A stretch of DNA of 32,245 bases, from contig JAIRUI010000082.1 of the NCBI GenBank assembly GCA_031254455.1, forward strand, positions 1 to 32,245. Reading direction: 5' to 3'. The DNA is from Chitinispirillales bacterium (GTDB lineage: Bacteria; Fibrobacterota; Chitinivibrionia; Chitinivibrionales; Chitinivibrionaceae). Positions 1-6,755 of the stretch are shown here, in pieces (position 1 is the stretch's first letter; every line of letters begins with the position of its first letter). The notes under the pieces are model-generated. The model saw only the letters and a list, made by a program, of their open reading frames with translations. It did no database searches and was not told the origin of the DNA. The position numbers and the translations under genes were made by a program.

Positions 1-2
1 CC

Positions 3-1268
3 AGATTTTTTCAATATGTCAATCGCGTTTGTTATTAAAATATTCGCTGCTTGTTGTTTTTTTAAATCTTTTATTGTTTCATTTGTGCTTCGTCTGTCTT
101 TTGGATCTATAATATCATCGTTATTGTGTATTTGTGCGGGCTGAACCGTATTTGCCGTAATCTTGACGTTTTTCACTTCTCTGTCAATTTCTTCCTGAAT
201 TATCTTTTGCTGATATTGAGCCGCCGCCGTATCTTCGACAAAATCATATAAGGATTTTTTTGTTTCATAATAAACCAGGTTAAATAAAATCGGATCAATT
301 AAACATTCTTCAAATAAATTAGGACTATATTCTATAGACATATTCAAATAAAAAAATCGAACCGTTATATTTATTACAAGCGGCTGTCCCATAGGTAAAT
401 ATAAAGACATGGTTATATTTTGCGCTTCTGTAAAATCGTAATATTCGTTAAGCGATTTATCGGTTTCCACTCTTTGAACGGGCACGCCCAAACTCCCGAA
501 AACGTTATTATTCGCCTGCAAAATAATAAAGGCGGTGAAAGCGTTCGTATAATCCGTTCCCCTGTCGGCGTTCAATAGAACGACGTTTAAATTATTGTTA
601 GAGTCGTAATATACCGTAAACTGAGAAGACGGCGGGATAAAATCCAAATTCCAGATTCCGTCAATCGTATGTTGCGGCGTAAAATAATAATTTATGACGT
701 TATTTGTGGATTTAGAAGCGAAAACACGCATCCCCACCAACGGATGTAATTTCGGTTGAGGGCGGGTGTAAGGATAATATTTCCTATATATATGATACGG
801 ATTAGGATTTTCGCGAGGCGATTGCGGATAATATGTTCTTTCATATTTCAAGACGATAAATTCGTTTGACGTAGTAGTGGAATAAACTGCGGTTAAGTCC
901 TTGTCTTTCATATTGTTAAAATCCGTAATATCGTCAAAAGCTAACGAAGACGCTATTACGATAAGATTAACGTCGGCAACGTAATCGTTGTTTATATTTC
1001 TTATATCGTTCGTCCATTCGACTATCTCGTTGAACGAATATACGTAAGTTTTATTAAACGTAGTTTCACCTTCTATACTTCTTATAATCGGCATCGTCGA
1101 AATATTAAGAGGAAGCGGCGCACTGGTCGAAAGCGTATTAAATCGTCTTGATTGCATAACGGCGCGTCTTACGGCGTTATTAAGTATCATAACCCATTCG
1201 ACATTATCGCGGATATAATCGCGCAAAGAAATAGGAAGCCGTTCTATTATTTGGTTGTAACTAAACAT
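3..1268 (-). CDS. Phage structural-type protein, partial (runs off left edge)
   Basis: An uninterrupted minus-strand reading frame of 422 codons starts at ATG 1268 and is still open at the window edge, so the C-terminus is missing. An AGAGG ribosome site lies just upstream of the ATG, which fixes the start. The protein begins MFSYNQIIERLP. It is rich in Asn, Tyr, Ile and Thr, has no signal peptide or membrane segment, and its last visible part (about residues 350-420) is charged, Gln/Lys-rich and probably helical. I do not recognise the family. Its place at the end of a packaging-gene arm and its composition suggest a virion component such as a tail, fibre or internal protein, but that is inference. 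It follows the KTSC-domain gene by 33 bp in the same direction and is probably co-transcribed with it. Confidence 0.75.
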   Translation of the reverse strand, partial: MFSYNQIIERLPISLRDYIRDNVEWVMILNNAVRRAVMQSRRFNTLSTSAPLPLNISTMPIIRSIEGETTFNKTYVYSFNEIVEWTNDIRNINNDYVADVNLIVIASSLAFDDITDFNNMKDKDLTAVYSTTTSNEFIVLKYERTYYPQSPRENPNPYHIYRKYYPYTRPQPKLHPLVGMRVFASKSTNNVINYYFTPQHTIDGIWNLDFIPPSSQFTVYYDSNNNLNVVLLNADRGTDYTNAFTAFIILQANNNVFGSLGVPVQRVETDKSLNEYYDFTEAQNITMSLYLPMGQPLVINITVRFFYLNMSIEYSPNLFEECLIDPILFNLVYYETKKSLYDFVEDTAAAQYQQKIIQEEIDREVKNVKITANTVQPAQIHNNDDIIDPKDRRSTNETIKDLKKQQAANILITNAIDILKKS

Positions 1269-1301
1269 ATTTTACCTCTATTTAAAGTCTTATACTAATA
1301 T

Positions 1302-1772
1302 TTAACTCTTTCCCCCGAAATTCCAGTATGGTCGTATAACTCTTACAAAATATCCGCCTAAAGAATCGGCTGTCGCCCATTGTTCAAGCAAATCCAAAGT
1401 AAAACCCGGATAATCGTAAGTCTCACCGGAAACGAATTTTATTTGTAACATTCTTGAATCGACATCATATTCTATGTGTTCTATAACCGAACTCGGCGGA
1501 GTATGAGTGTTTATTTTTTCTATAAGATAAGCGGCTTTTGATCTGCGTTTGTCCGCTTTTGTCATATCAGAATTTTGTATCTGATTAAGTATATTGATGT
1601 TATTCTTACGTCCGCCAAAAAGCGCGACCGCGCCGCCCGCTTTGTCGTTATAAGAATAAGTCCCCTCAATTATTCTATTGTTGGCTTCAGGTCTGACGAC
1701 ACGATGGGTTCTTACTCCAGTTTCAATTCCCCCTACTCTATTTCTCATTACTCTTAAAATCGGAGATAACAT
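1302..1772 (-). CDS. KTSC-domain phage protein
   Basis: A 156-residue protein. Its C-terminal half (about residues 94-152) reads like a KTSC domain: SSVIEHIEYD, then a short strand ending in F.SGETYDYPG, then DSLGGYFVRVIRPYW. This matches the usual pattern of small beta strands followed by an S.G.yF...Ir tail. KTSC domains are short modules of unknown biochemical role, found alone or at the ends of larger proteins, including phage proteins. The N-terminal half is basic and Gly/Asn-rich and was not recognised. The start at 1772 has a GGCGGA ribosome site about 5 nt upstream. The next gene on this strand begins 33 bp downstream. A divergent lipoprotein gene starts 68 bp away on the other side, so the gap 1773-1840 must carry a promoter for at least one strand. 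Confidence 0.65.
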   Translation of the reverse strand: MLSPILRVMRNRVGGIETGVRTHRVVRPEANNRIIEGTYSYNDKAGGAVALFGGRKNNINILNQIQNSDMTKADKRRSKAAYLIEKINTHTPPSSVIEHIEYDVDSRMLQIKFVSGETYDYPGFTLDLLEQWATADSLGGYFVRVIRPYWNFGGKS

Positions 1773-1840
1773 ATTTCCGCCTTTTTTATGTTTTTAATCA
1801 AATCTTGTCGTATATTTATATTTAGAGAGGTAGGTAATCT

Positions 1841-2020
1841 ATGAAAAAAGAATTAAAAATTTATCTTATCGTTGCTTCTATAATCTTATTCGTGTTTGGG
1901 TGTTCCGTATCTATAGGAGGGTGTCCGGCTTGCGACGGGACAGGTTATTCAAAAAAAGACGGAGCTTCGATAATTTGTCCGGCTTGTAACGGAACGGGAA
2001 AAGCAAACAAACTTCCATAA
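1841..2020 (+). CDS. Small lipoprotein with two DnaJ-type CxxCxGTG motifs
   Basis: A 59-codon ORF (ATG 1841, TAA 2018-2020) on the strand opposite to its neighbours. The N-terminus is MKKELK, then a hydrophobic stretch (about residues 7-19), then a lipobox-like VFGC with Cys21. This predicts cleavage by signal peptidase II and lipid anchoring. The mature part holds Cys28, two copies of CPAC(D/N)GTG (residues 28-35 and 46-53) and a lysine-containing tail. CxxCxGxG pairs bind zinc in the DnaJ cysteine-rich domain, which has four; two are enough for one zinc site. An AGAGAGG ribosome-site-like run lies about 11 nt before the ATG. The function is unknown: a phage moron or lysis-type lipoprotein is conceivable, and a host-derived fragment cannot be excluded. 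Confidence 0.7.
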   Translation: MKKELKIYLIVASIILFVFGCSVSIGGCPACDGTGYSKKDGASIICPACNGTGKANKLP

Positions 2021-2021
2021 T

Positions 2022-2240
2022 TTAATATTTTTTCTTTGAGGGAATATTTATTTTAACACCCGCTTCAAAAGTTTTTCCGTCTTTGTTGAAATAAAACGGT
2101 TGCCTGTCATATAAATCTTTTACAGCATCGTTAAATTTAGCGTATTTATTTATATATTTCGTCCGCGCCGCTTCGTTTATCGCTTCCTTTGCCGTATTTA
2201 AGTAATTCTTTGTAAAATTTAATAATTCTTCGTTATCCAT
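2022..2240 (-). CDS. Hypothetical small phage protein (72 aa)
   Basis: I place the start at ATG 2240 (MDNEELLNF) because a GAGGAG ribosome site sits 7 nt upstream; the longer open frame above it would run through the preceding gene. The product is 72 residues, helical in its first half, with charged residues throughout and a basic C-terminus (IPSKKKY). There is no membrane segment and no recognised family. It begins 4 bp after the holin-like gene stops and is probably translated from the same mRNA. Its stop codon lies one base from the end of the oppositely oriented lipoprotein gene, so the two genes meet tail to tail. It may be a partner of the holin-like protein or a minor virion factor, but the sequence does not decide this. 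Confidence 0.6.
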   Translation of the reverse strand: MDNEELLNFTKNYLNTAKEAINEAARTKYINKYAKFNDAVKDLYDRQPFYFNKDGKTFEAGVKINIPSKKKY

Positions 2241-2244
2241 CCCA

Positions 2245-2448
2245 TTACTCCTCTTCGTCTTTATTTTTAGACTTATGATAATTGTCGCTGAATCTGTCGA
2301 TAGTCGTCGCACCCATAAACGCCACCAAAACCGGAATTAAAAACCCTGCGACCTGAATATACGCTTCTCTTTCCCAGACCACTATATAAGCGATAATCGA
2401 AATACAGCACACACAGATTATAAATCTTCTGGAATTTATCCATTTCAT
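2245..2448 (-). CDS. Two-TM small membrane protein, holin candidate
   Basis: The start at ATG 2448 (MKWINSRR) is set by a strong GGAGGG ribosome site about 6 nt upstream. The 67-residue product has two hydrophobic segments, about residues 9-24 (FIICVCCISIIAYIVV) and 31-45 (VAGFLIPVLVAFMGA), joined by a short loop. A charged tail ending KSKNKDEEE follows. Two helices, fewer than 80 residues and a strongly charged C-terminus are the general look of class II holins, which make the lysis pore for phage endolysins. The gene lies 22 bp after the large terminase stop. No endolysin is visible nearby, so the holin role is inferred from topology only. Other small phage membrane proteins would look the same. 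Confidence 0.55.
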   Translation of the reverse strand: MKWINSRRFIICVCCISIIAYIVVWEREAYIQVAGFLIPVLVAFMGATTIDRFSDNYHKSKNKDEEE

Positions 2449-2470
2449 ACTTTCCCTCCTTTTATAATAT

Positions 2471-3970
2471 TTATAGACGGCTTGTAACCTTATCGCTTTG
2501 TCTGTCTCGCGTATAAGCCTTTTTGAATTTCGGAGCATAAGGCGAACTTATCGCCGGTACGGTAAAGTTTGACGTTACGAAAAACCTAAGCGCGCTTATC
2601 GGACACTCCCATTCGGGATCAAGCCTTGAAACCTTAGAAGTCACAAGCGAACTTATTTTTGTAGTTTTATATGAAAACCTTTCCATCGCCGTAATTAAGT
2701 TATTGCAGTTATCTTTAATGTGAAGATTCGGATAATATATTTCATCGTAATACAAAGCCTCGTGTATCGCTTCAAGTCCCTCATCCCAAAGCACAGAAAA
2801 AGTCGTATTTATATGCACGCCTGCGGCCGCATATTTTTCGCGTAAAGTTTCTTTTCCGTGAAGTTGCGTTCTTGGCTGAGCGATTTCTATTTTATCGGCG
2901 AATATCGAACTTAAATCTTTGAACTCTATATTATTTCTATGACACATGTTGTGCAATTCCTGCACTTGCTGGGTTATGTCCATTTGGTCTGTCGTTATTT
3001 GATTCCAGGGGCGATTGGGAAATTCGTCTATTACAAAAAATTGTCTGTCGGGATTGACGGCGATAAGCAGCCCGAAAAGGCTTTTCATTTCGTGCGGATC
3101 AAAAGAAATATAGTATTTGTATAAATTATAAGGTAATTCGTTAAATACGTGCTCCGAGCGTGAAAACGTCGTGAATATTCGTCCTGAAAGTTGTGCGAAC
3201 TCTCCGTAAAGCCTCGCGTTTTTTTCCGCCGGATTGATTGCGACAAGCCTTTCTATCGCGTTTAATTGTTTTTGTGTGGCGTGCGGATTATCGTATATTG
3301 AACCTTTCATCCAGCAAACGTCGTTAAACCCTTCGTCTTTTCGACTTTCGTCATAATCAAGCAAATATGAAGCGCGGTTCGTTACCGGAGTAAAAAACAG
3401 AAACATTTTATTTGCGTTGTTTATTCCGGTAAGCCTCAACAAACATTCATGAAAAATCGCTTCTTTCATCGGTTCGTCCGAAAAAATCGCAAACAATCGC
3501 GGCCCCGCAAAAGCCGTTACGTCTTGCTCATGCGTCTTAAATAAGATATGCTGACCGTTTATAGTAATAGTCTTTTTATAATAGTTAATATCGGCTGTCG
3601 AATCCAAATCACGTAAAGTCGAATAGATAGCTCCGGACGGCTTAAAGTTGTCCGCCGTCCCGATTATCCAAAGATTCACTTCTTCGCCCGCTTCTTTTTT
3701 TCGGTCATATTCGTCAAATAAAGGAATATGAAAAGTCCTGAACTCTTTCGGATTACACATGTTTAAAATTATATTGCACATTAAATGCGTTTTTCCGAAC
3801 GAATTTCCCGACGATATAAAAAACAACGTTTTATCGTCATATTCGTTTGTTATACCGTTTAATACGTTTGTTTGCGCCGGATGCGGAACCGTTTGAGTGA
3901 ATTTCCAGTTTTTATGTATATAATCGTTTATAATCTGTTTATCCGTCATTTTGGGATTTTCGTATCGCAT
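2471..3970 (-). CDS. Phage terminase large subunit
   Basis: The DNA-packaging motor and headful nuclease of a tailed phage, 499 residues, which is usual for the family. The ATPase half shows a Walker A-like SSGNSFGKT (residues 53-61), a Walker B LFAIFSDEP (159-167, D165 and E166) and a coupling motif FLFFTPVTNR (190-199). The nuclease half has an RNase H-like start at YYISFDPHE (D291), with a further acidic residue at IFADK (D359) and in the Asp-rich segment after residue 400. ATG 3970 is chosen for its GGAGGA ribosome site about 8 nt upstream; a second Met at 3949 is possible. It overlaps the end of the preceding gene by 32 nt, so the two are likely translationally coupled as a TerS-TerL pair. 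Confidence 0.88.
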   Translation of the reverse strand: MRYENPKMTDKQIINDYIHKNWKFTQTVPHPAQTNVLNGITNEYDDKTLFFISSGNSFGKTHLMCNIILNMCNPKEFRTFHIPLFDEYDRKKEAGEEVNLWIIGTADNFKPSGAIYSTLRDLDSTADINYYKKTITINGQHILFKTHEQDVTAFAGPRLFAIFSDEPMKEAIFHECLLRLTGINNANKMFLFFTPVTNRASYLLDYDESRKDEGFNDVCWMKGSIYDNPHATQKQLNAIERLVAINPAEKNARLYGEFAQLSGRIFTTFSRSEHVFNELPYNLYKYYISFDPHEMKSLFGLLIAVNPDRQFFVIDEFPNRPWNQITTDQMDITQQVQELHNMCHRNNIEFKDLSSIFADKIEIAQPRTQLHGKETLREKYAAAGVHINTTFSVLWDEGLEAIHEALYYDEIYYPNLHIKDNCNNLITAMERFSYKTTKISSLVTSKVSRLDPEWECPISALRFFVTSNFTVPAISSPYAPKFKKAYTRDRQSDKVTSRL

Positions 3971-4295
3971 TCGCCAATTCCTCCGCCGTAAATAATCTTT
4001 TACTTTCTTCCTGATATTCCGCCGATTTGTGCAGGTATTTTAATTTTGTATTTTGCATTGAAAGCCATGTTTTCCAATCTGCACTAACCTTACACATTTC
4101 CTGAGCCGTTTCTATTTCCATTATAAGCGTTTCAAGCGGATATTTTTCGGCAATAGATAAATCGGATTGAAATATCTCGGATACTGTTTTCGCCGATTTG
4201 AGCGCGTCAAACAGAACAATATTTTTATTAGCCTGAAATTCTTTTAAGGCTTCATCGTGATTTTCATCGTTTATTTTATCGTTTTTCTTTTTCAT
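3939..4295 (-). CDS. Possible terminase small subunit
   Basis: The likely start is the Met at 4295 (MKKKNDKIND); another ATG at 4307 adds four residues, and neither has a strong ribosome site. The product is about 118 residues, charged and predicted mostly helical, with KK at the N-terminus and KSQNDG at the C-terminus. No clear helix-turn-helix is visible. The only case for calling it TerS is its position directly before and overlapping the large terminase, its size and its helical character. It is the first gene of the minus arm, and its promoter should lie in the AT-rich palindromic stretch at 4306-4325. It could equally be an unrelated small phage protein. Confidence 0.45.
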   Translation of the reverse strand: MKKKNDKINDENHDEALKEFQANKNIVLFDALKSAKTVSEIFQSDLSIAEKYPLETLIMEIETAQEMCKVSADWKTWLSMQNTKLKYLHKSAEYQEESKRLFTAEELANAIRKSQNDG

Positions 4296-4305
4296 ATCTT
4301 TTACC

Positions 4306-4325
4306 ATATAAATATTTATATAAAT
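4306..4325. promoter_or_regulatory. AT-rich nested palindromes in divergent promoter gap
   Basis: ATATAAATATTTATAT (4306-4321) is a perfect 16-bp palindrome, and ATTTATATAAAT (4314-4325) is a second one nested in it. Both strands offer TATATT/TATAAA-like hexamers, so this is a good place for back-to-back -10 elements serving the terminase arm and the HTH-portal arm. No good -35 hexamer was identified, so the promoter reading is tentative. Confidence 0.35.
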
Positions 4326-4326
4326 T

Positions 4327-4366
4327 CATTTTTGGGACATTTTTGGGACATTTTTGGGACATTTGG
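4327..4366. repeat. Three perfect 11-bp tandem repeats (iteron-like operator)
   Basis: The unit CATTTTTGGGA occurs three times head to tail with no mismatch at 4327-4337, 4338-4348 and 4349-4359, followed by a degenerate piece CATTTGG (4360-4366) that ends just before the ATG of the HTH gene at 4368. An 11-bp period places each copy on nearly the same face of B-DNA. The position between divergent arms and touching a regulator gene suggests an operator bound by that regulator. A phage replication iteron is the alternative. Confidence 0.7.
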
Positions 4367-4367
4367 C

Positions 4368-4610
4368 ATGCAGATAGAGAATAATACGAAACTTATAAAG
4401 CCGTCGAAAGCGGCGGCTGTTTTGGGCGTAAGCGCAAGAACCGTTCGGCGTTGGTCAAACAGCGGTATTTTGGATTGCGTTCGTAAAAACGACGCGAGAA
4501 AAACTCGTATGATAACGTTAAAAAGCGTGCTTTTGGCAAAATTGACGTCGGGGAAGGAAATAGAAAAAGGATATTGCGAATCTCTAAATTACTTACTAAA
4601 TATATTATAA
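4368..4610 (+). CDS. Small HTH (excisionase/MerR-like) DNA-binding protein
   Basis: 80 residues. The open frame extends upstream to 4257, but that extension crosses the opposite gene and the tandem repeats, so I start at ATG 4368 (MQIENNTKL). Residues 11-31 read as a helix-turn-helix of the HTH_17/excisionase type: PSKAAAVLGVSARTVRRW, then the turn SNSGIL. A basic wing-like part KNDARKTRMI follows, then LKSVLLAKL. Such proteins act as excisionases, MerR-type regulators or phage repressor/activators. It sits directly on the 11-bp tandem repeats and 12 bp before the portal gene, so control of the two divergent arms is the obvious role, though inferred. No good ribosome site is seen, so translation may be weak or leaderless. 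Confidence 0.65.
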   Translation: MQIENNTKLIKPSKAAAVLGVSARTVRRWSNSGILDCVRKNDARKTRMITLKSVLLAKLTSGKEIEKGYCESLNYLLNIL

Positions 4611-4622
4611 GGAGAAATAAAT

Positions 4623-6752
4623 ATGCGAAACAAATTAAAAACGGTAAACTACACAGATAAAGAATATAATGACAAAAATTTAGAATTGTGGGATAACGCT
4701 TCTACTCTTTTATGGTATAATTTCGGAGAGGAAATAAGACAACGCCGTTCGTTTTGGGAAAAAGATTTAAACAATCGCGCAAGAAATAGAGAAGTCTGTC
4801 AAGGAAAAATACTTGAAGAAAAGTGGGTAAGAAGTTTCAAAGACTTAGGAATTTCGACCGTGCAACGAAATCTCACTTCCACATGGATACAAAATTTAAC
4901 GGACAATATAAACCGCGCGGCTTTTCACGGACATGTAAAAACGATTTTGAATCAGGAAAACGCGGTCGAAGCGGCGACGCTTGATTTATTGCTTAAGGGA
5001 TTAAAAAACGATATAAGCTACGATTATTACAGGCGGGAATTGGTAAAGGTAGGACTTTCTGAAGGGTTTTTCCCGTTTTTGAAAGTGGATATCGTAGATA
5101 CCGATATTTCAAACGGACGGATAAAACTTAATCTTTATCAGCCGGACGCGGTTTTGCCGTCGCAGAAACGTTATATTTCGTGCGACGACGTGGACGACAT
5201 AATTTTAATAGACATAATTAAAAACAACGACTTATACGTAATGTTTGACGATAAAAAAGAAATCATAGACGATTATATGAGTATGTGGGACAACAATTAT
5301 ATAAATTCGGTTACAAAGCGTCAGATAATGATTTCGCGCGAAGAATTAAACAAACGCTTCGATTATCTTAAAACGTCTCCTATCGGCTCAAATTTGTCAA
5401 ACAGAGATTACACGGCGTTATTTACATGGCTTAGAAAAGAGGTCGCGGACGTAAACGCCTTAATAGATTTGACTTCAAACAACGAAATTATTTTGACGCC
5501 CGAATGGACACAAGAGGATATAGACGATTTCAAAACGTTTAATCCGACTTACGAATTGGTAAAAAGAACGCGTTACGTCGTTTGGGAAACTATTATGACG
5601 GACAGAGGAATTATTTTAAGAAATAGAATGCATCCTATACAAATACCTACGACTCAGAGAGACGTAACCTTGCCGGGCGTTTGTTACGTTCCGCAATTTG
5701 TGGGAAATAAGCCGGAATGTTTTACAGACATAGTCAAAGAAGATTTGAATTTTAAAGCGATAACCGACACGCTGGGACAGGAACAAATTTTTATGTCCGG
5801 CGGAAAAACGCTTTTTGCGGAGCAAGGCGCGTTTGACGACACGACAAATAATAATACTTTAAGACAGCAGTTAACAAGCCGTATGGGAATAGTCACCTTG
5901 ACCGAAGGAAGCATAAATCGTTATAAAATGGAAGAACAAAAACCGAACGAAAGCATGCTTAGATACGGAGACGAAACTTATAATCGAATAATGGAATATG
6001 CGGGAATCACTCAGGAAATTCAAGGCAAAATGCAGGCGGCGCAAAGCAATTACAGGGCGGCGATGGCGATACGTCAAAGTTTATCTTCAAAAAGTTCATA
6101 CGTGCAAAGTTTGAACGTTATAGACGTAAAACTTACAAACATACTTCTTTATTTGTTTTGTATGACTACTACGGACGAAGAAGTTTATATATTGACGGAC
6201 GACAGGACAAATACCGAAAAAGAGGTCGAAGTAAATAAAATAGAGCGGGACAAAGCGGGACGTATTATCAGGACGCGGGATAATTTAAGATTAGGAAAGT
6301 TTAAGTATTACGTGACTCAACAAAGCAGTTCTTCTCTTGACGACGATATAAACGAAGAAGCGGCGAATGAATTCTGGATAAATAACGGTTCGACTCTTTT
6401 GAATATGTTCCAAGAAAACCCCGAACTTGTCGCGATGTTTTTAAAAGGGAAATCGAATCCTCAATTAAAAATGGAAGGCGAAATGCTTGAAATTCAAATA
6501 GAGGCGCAAAAAAATCAGCAGGCGCAACAGGCGCAAATTCCGGGCGCGGCGCAAGAGGGGATGCAGGGACTGCAAGACGCGATTCCGCAAGGACAAATTC
6601 CCCAGGTAAATTCCGAGGGGGATAACGAAGACATCGCGGACGAATCTCAAGAAAACTCAATAAATAGTAATATAGAGCCTCAAAGTCCAAACATGTATGA
6701 CGATTATATAAATAAAGAATTTGGCTTGAATCAAAAAATGATAGGAGAATAA
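4623..6752 (+). CDS. Phage portal protein (podovirus/P22-type size)
   Basis: 709 residues, close to the roughly 720 of P22-type portals. The start at 4623 has AAGGAG about 8 nt upstream. Features that fit a portal are a long mixed alpha/beta body and a segment around residues 450-490 (YGDETYNRIMEYAGITQEI, then QAAQSNYRAAMAIRQS). There is a Gln-rich, helical C-terminal tail (about 620-709) with repeated QAQ/QQ, like the barrel of podovirus portals. The portal forms the dodecameric DNA gate on which TerL docks. The gene is on the opposite strand to terL, which is unusual because these two genes are normally adjacent and co-directional. The family assignment rests on size, context and general pattern, not on a catalytic motif. 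Confidence 0.65.
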   Translation: MRNKLKTVNYTDKEYNDKNLELWDNASTLLWYNFGEEIRQRRSFWEKDLNNRARNREVCQGKILEEKWVRSFKDLGISTVQRNLTSTWIQNLTDNINRAAFHGHVKTILNQENAVEAATLDLLLKGLKNDISYDYYRRELVKVGLSEGFFPFLKVDIVDTDISNGRIKLNLYQPDAVLPSQKRYISCDDVDDIILIDIIKNNDLYVMFDDKKEIIDDYMSMWDNNYINSVTKRQIMISREELNKRFDYLKTSPIGSNLSNRDYTALFTWLRKEVADVNALIDLTSNNEIILTPEWTQEDIDDFKTFNPTYELVKRTRYVVWETIMTDRGIILRNRMHPIQIPTTQRDVTLPGVCYVPQFVGNKPECFTDIVKEDLNFKAITDTLGQEQIFMSGGKTLFAEQGAFDDTTNNNTLRQQLTSRMGIVTLTEGSINRYKMEEQKPNESMLRYGDETYNRIMEYAGITQEIQGKMQAAQSNYRAAMAIRQSLSSKSSYVQSLNVIDVKLTNILLYLFCMTTTDEEVYILTDDRTNTEKEVEVNKIERDKAGRIIRTRDNLRLGKFKYYVTQQSSSSLDDDINEEAANEFWINNGSTLLNMFQENPELVAMFLKGKSNPQLKMEGEMLEIQIEAQKNQQAQQAQIPGAAQEGMQGLQDAIPQGQIPQVNSEGDNEDIADESQENSINSNIEPQSPNMYDDYINKEFGLNQKMIGE

Positions 6753-6755
6753 ATT

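Noticed and set aside
4257..4367. N-terminal extension of the HTH protein (37 hydrophobic residues before MQIENN)
   Set aside because: It is translated from AT-rich promoter DNA and the tandem repeats, overlaps the opposite gene, and a bulky Phe/Ile run before a DNA-binding domain makes no sense.
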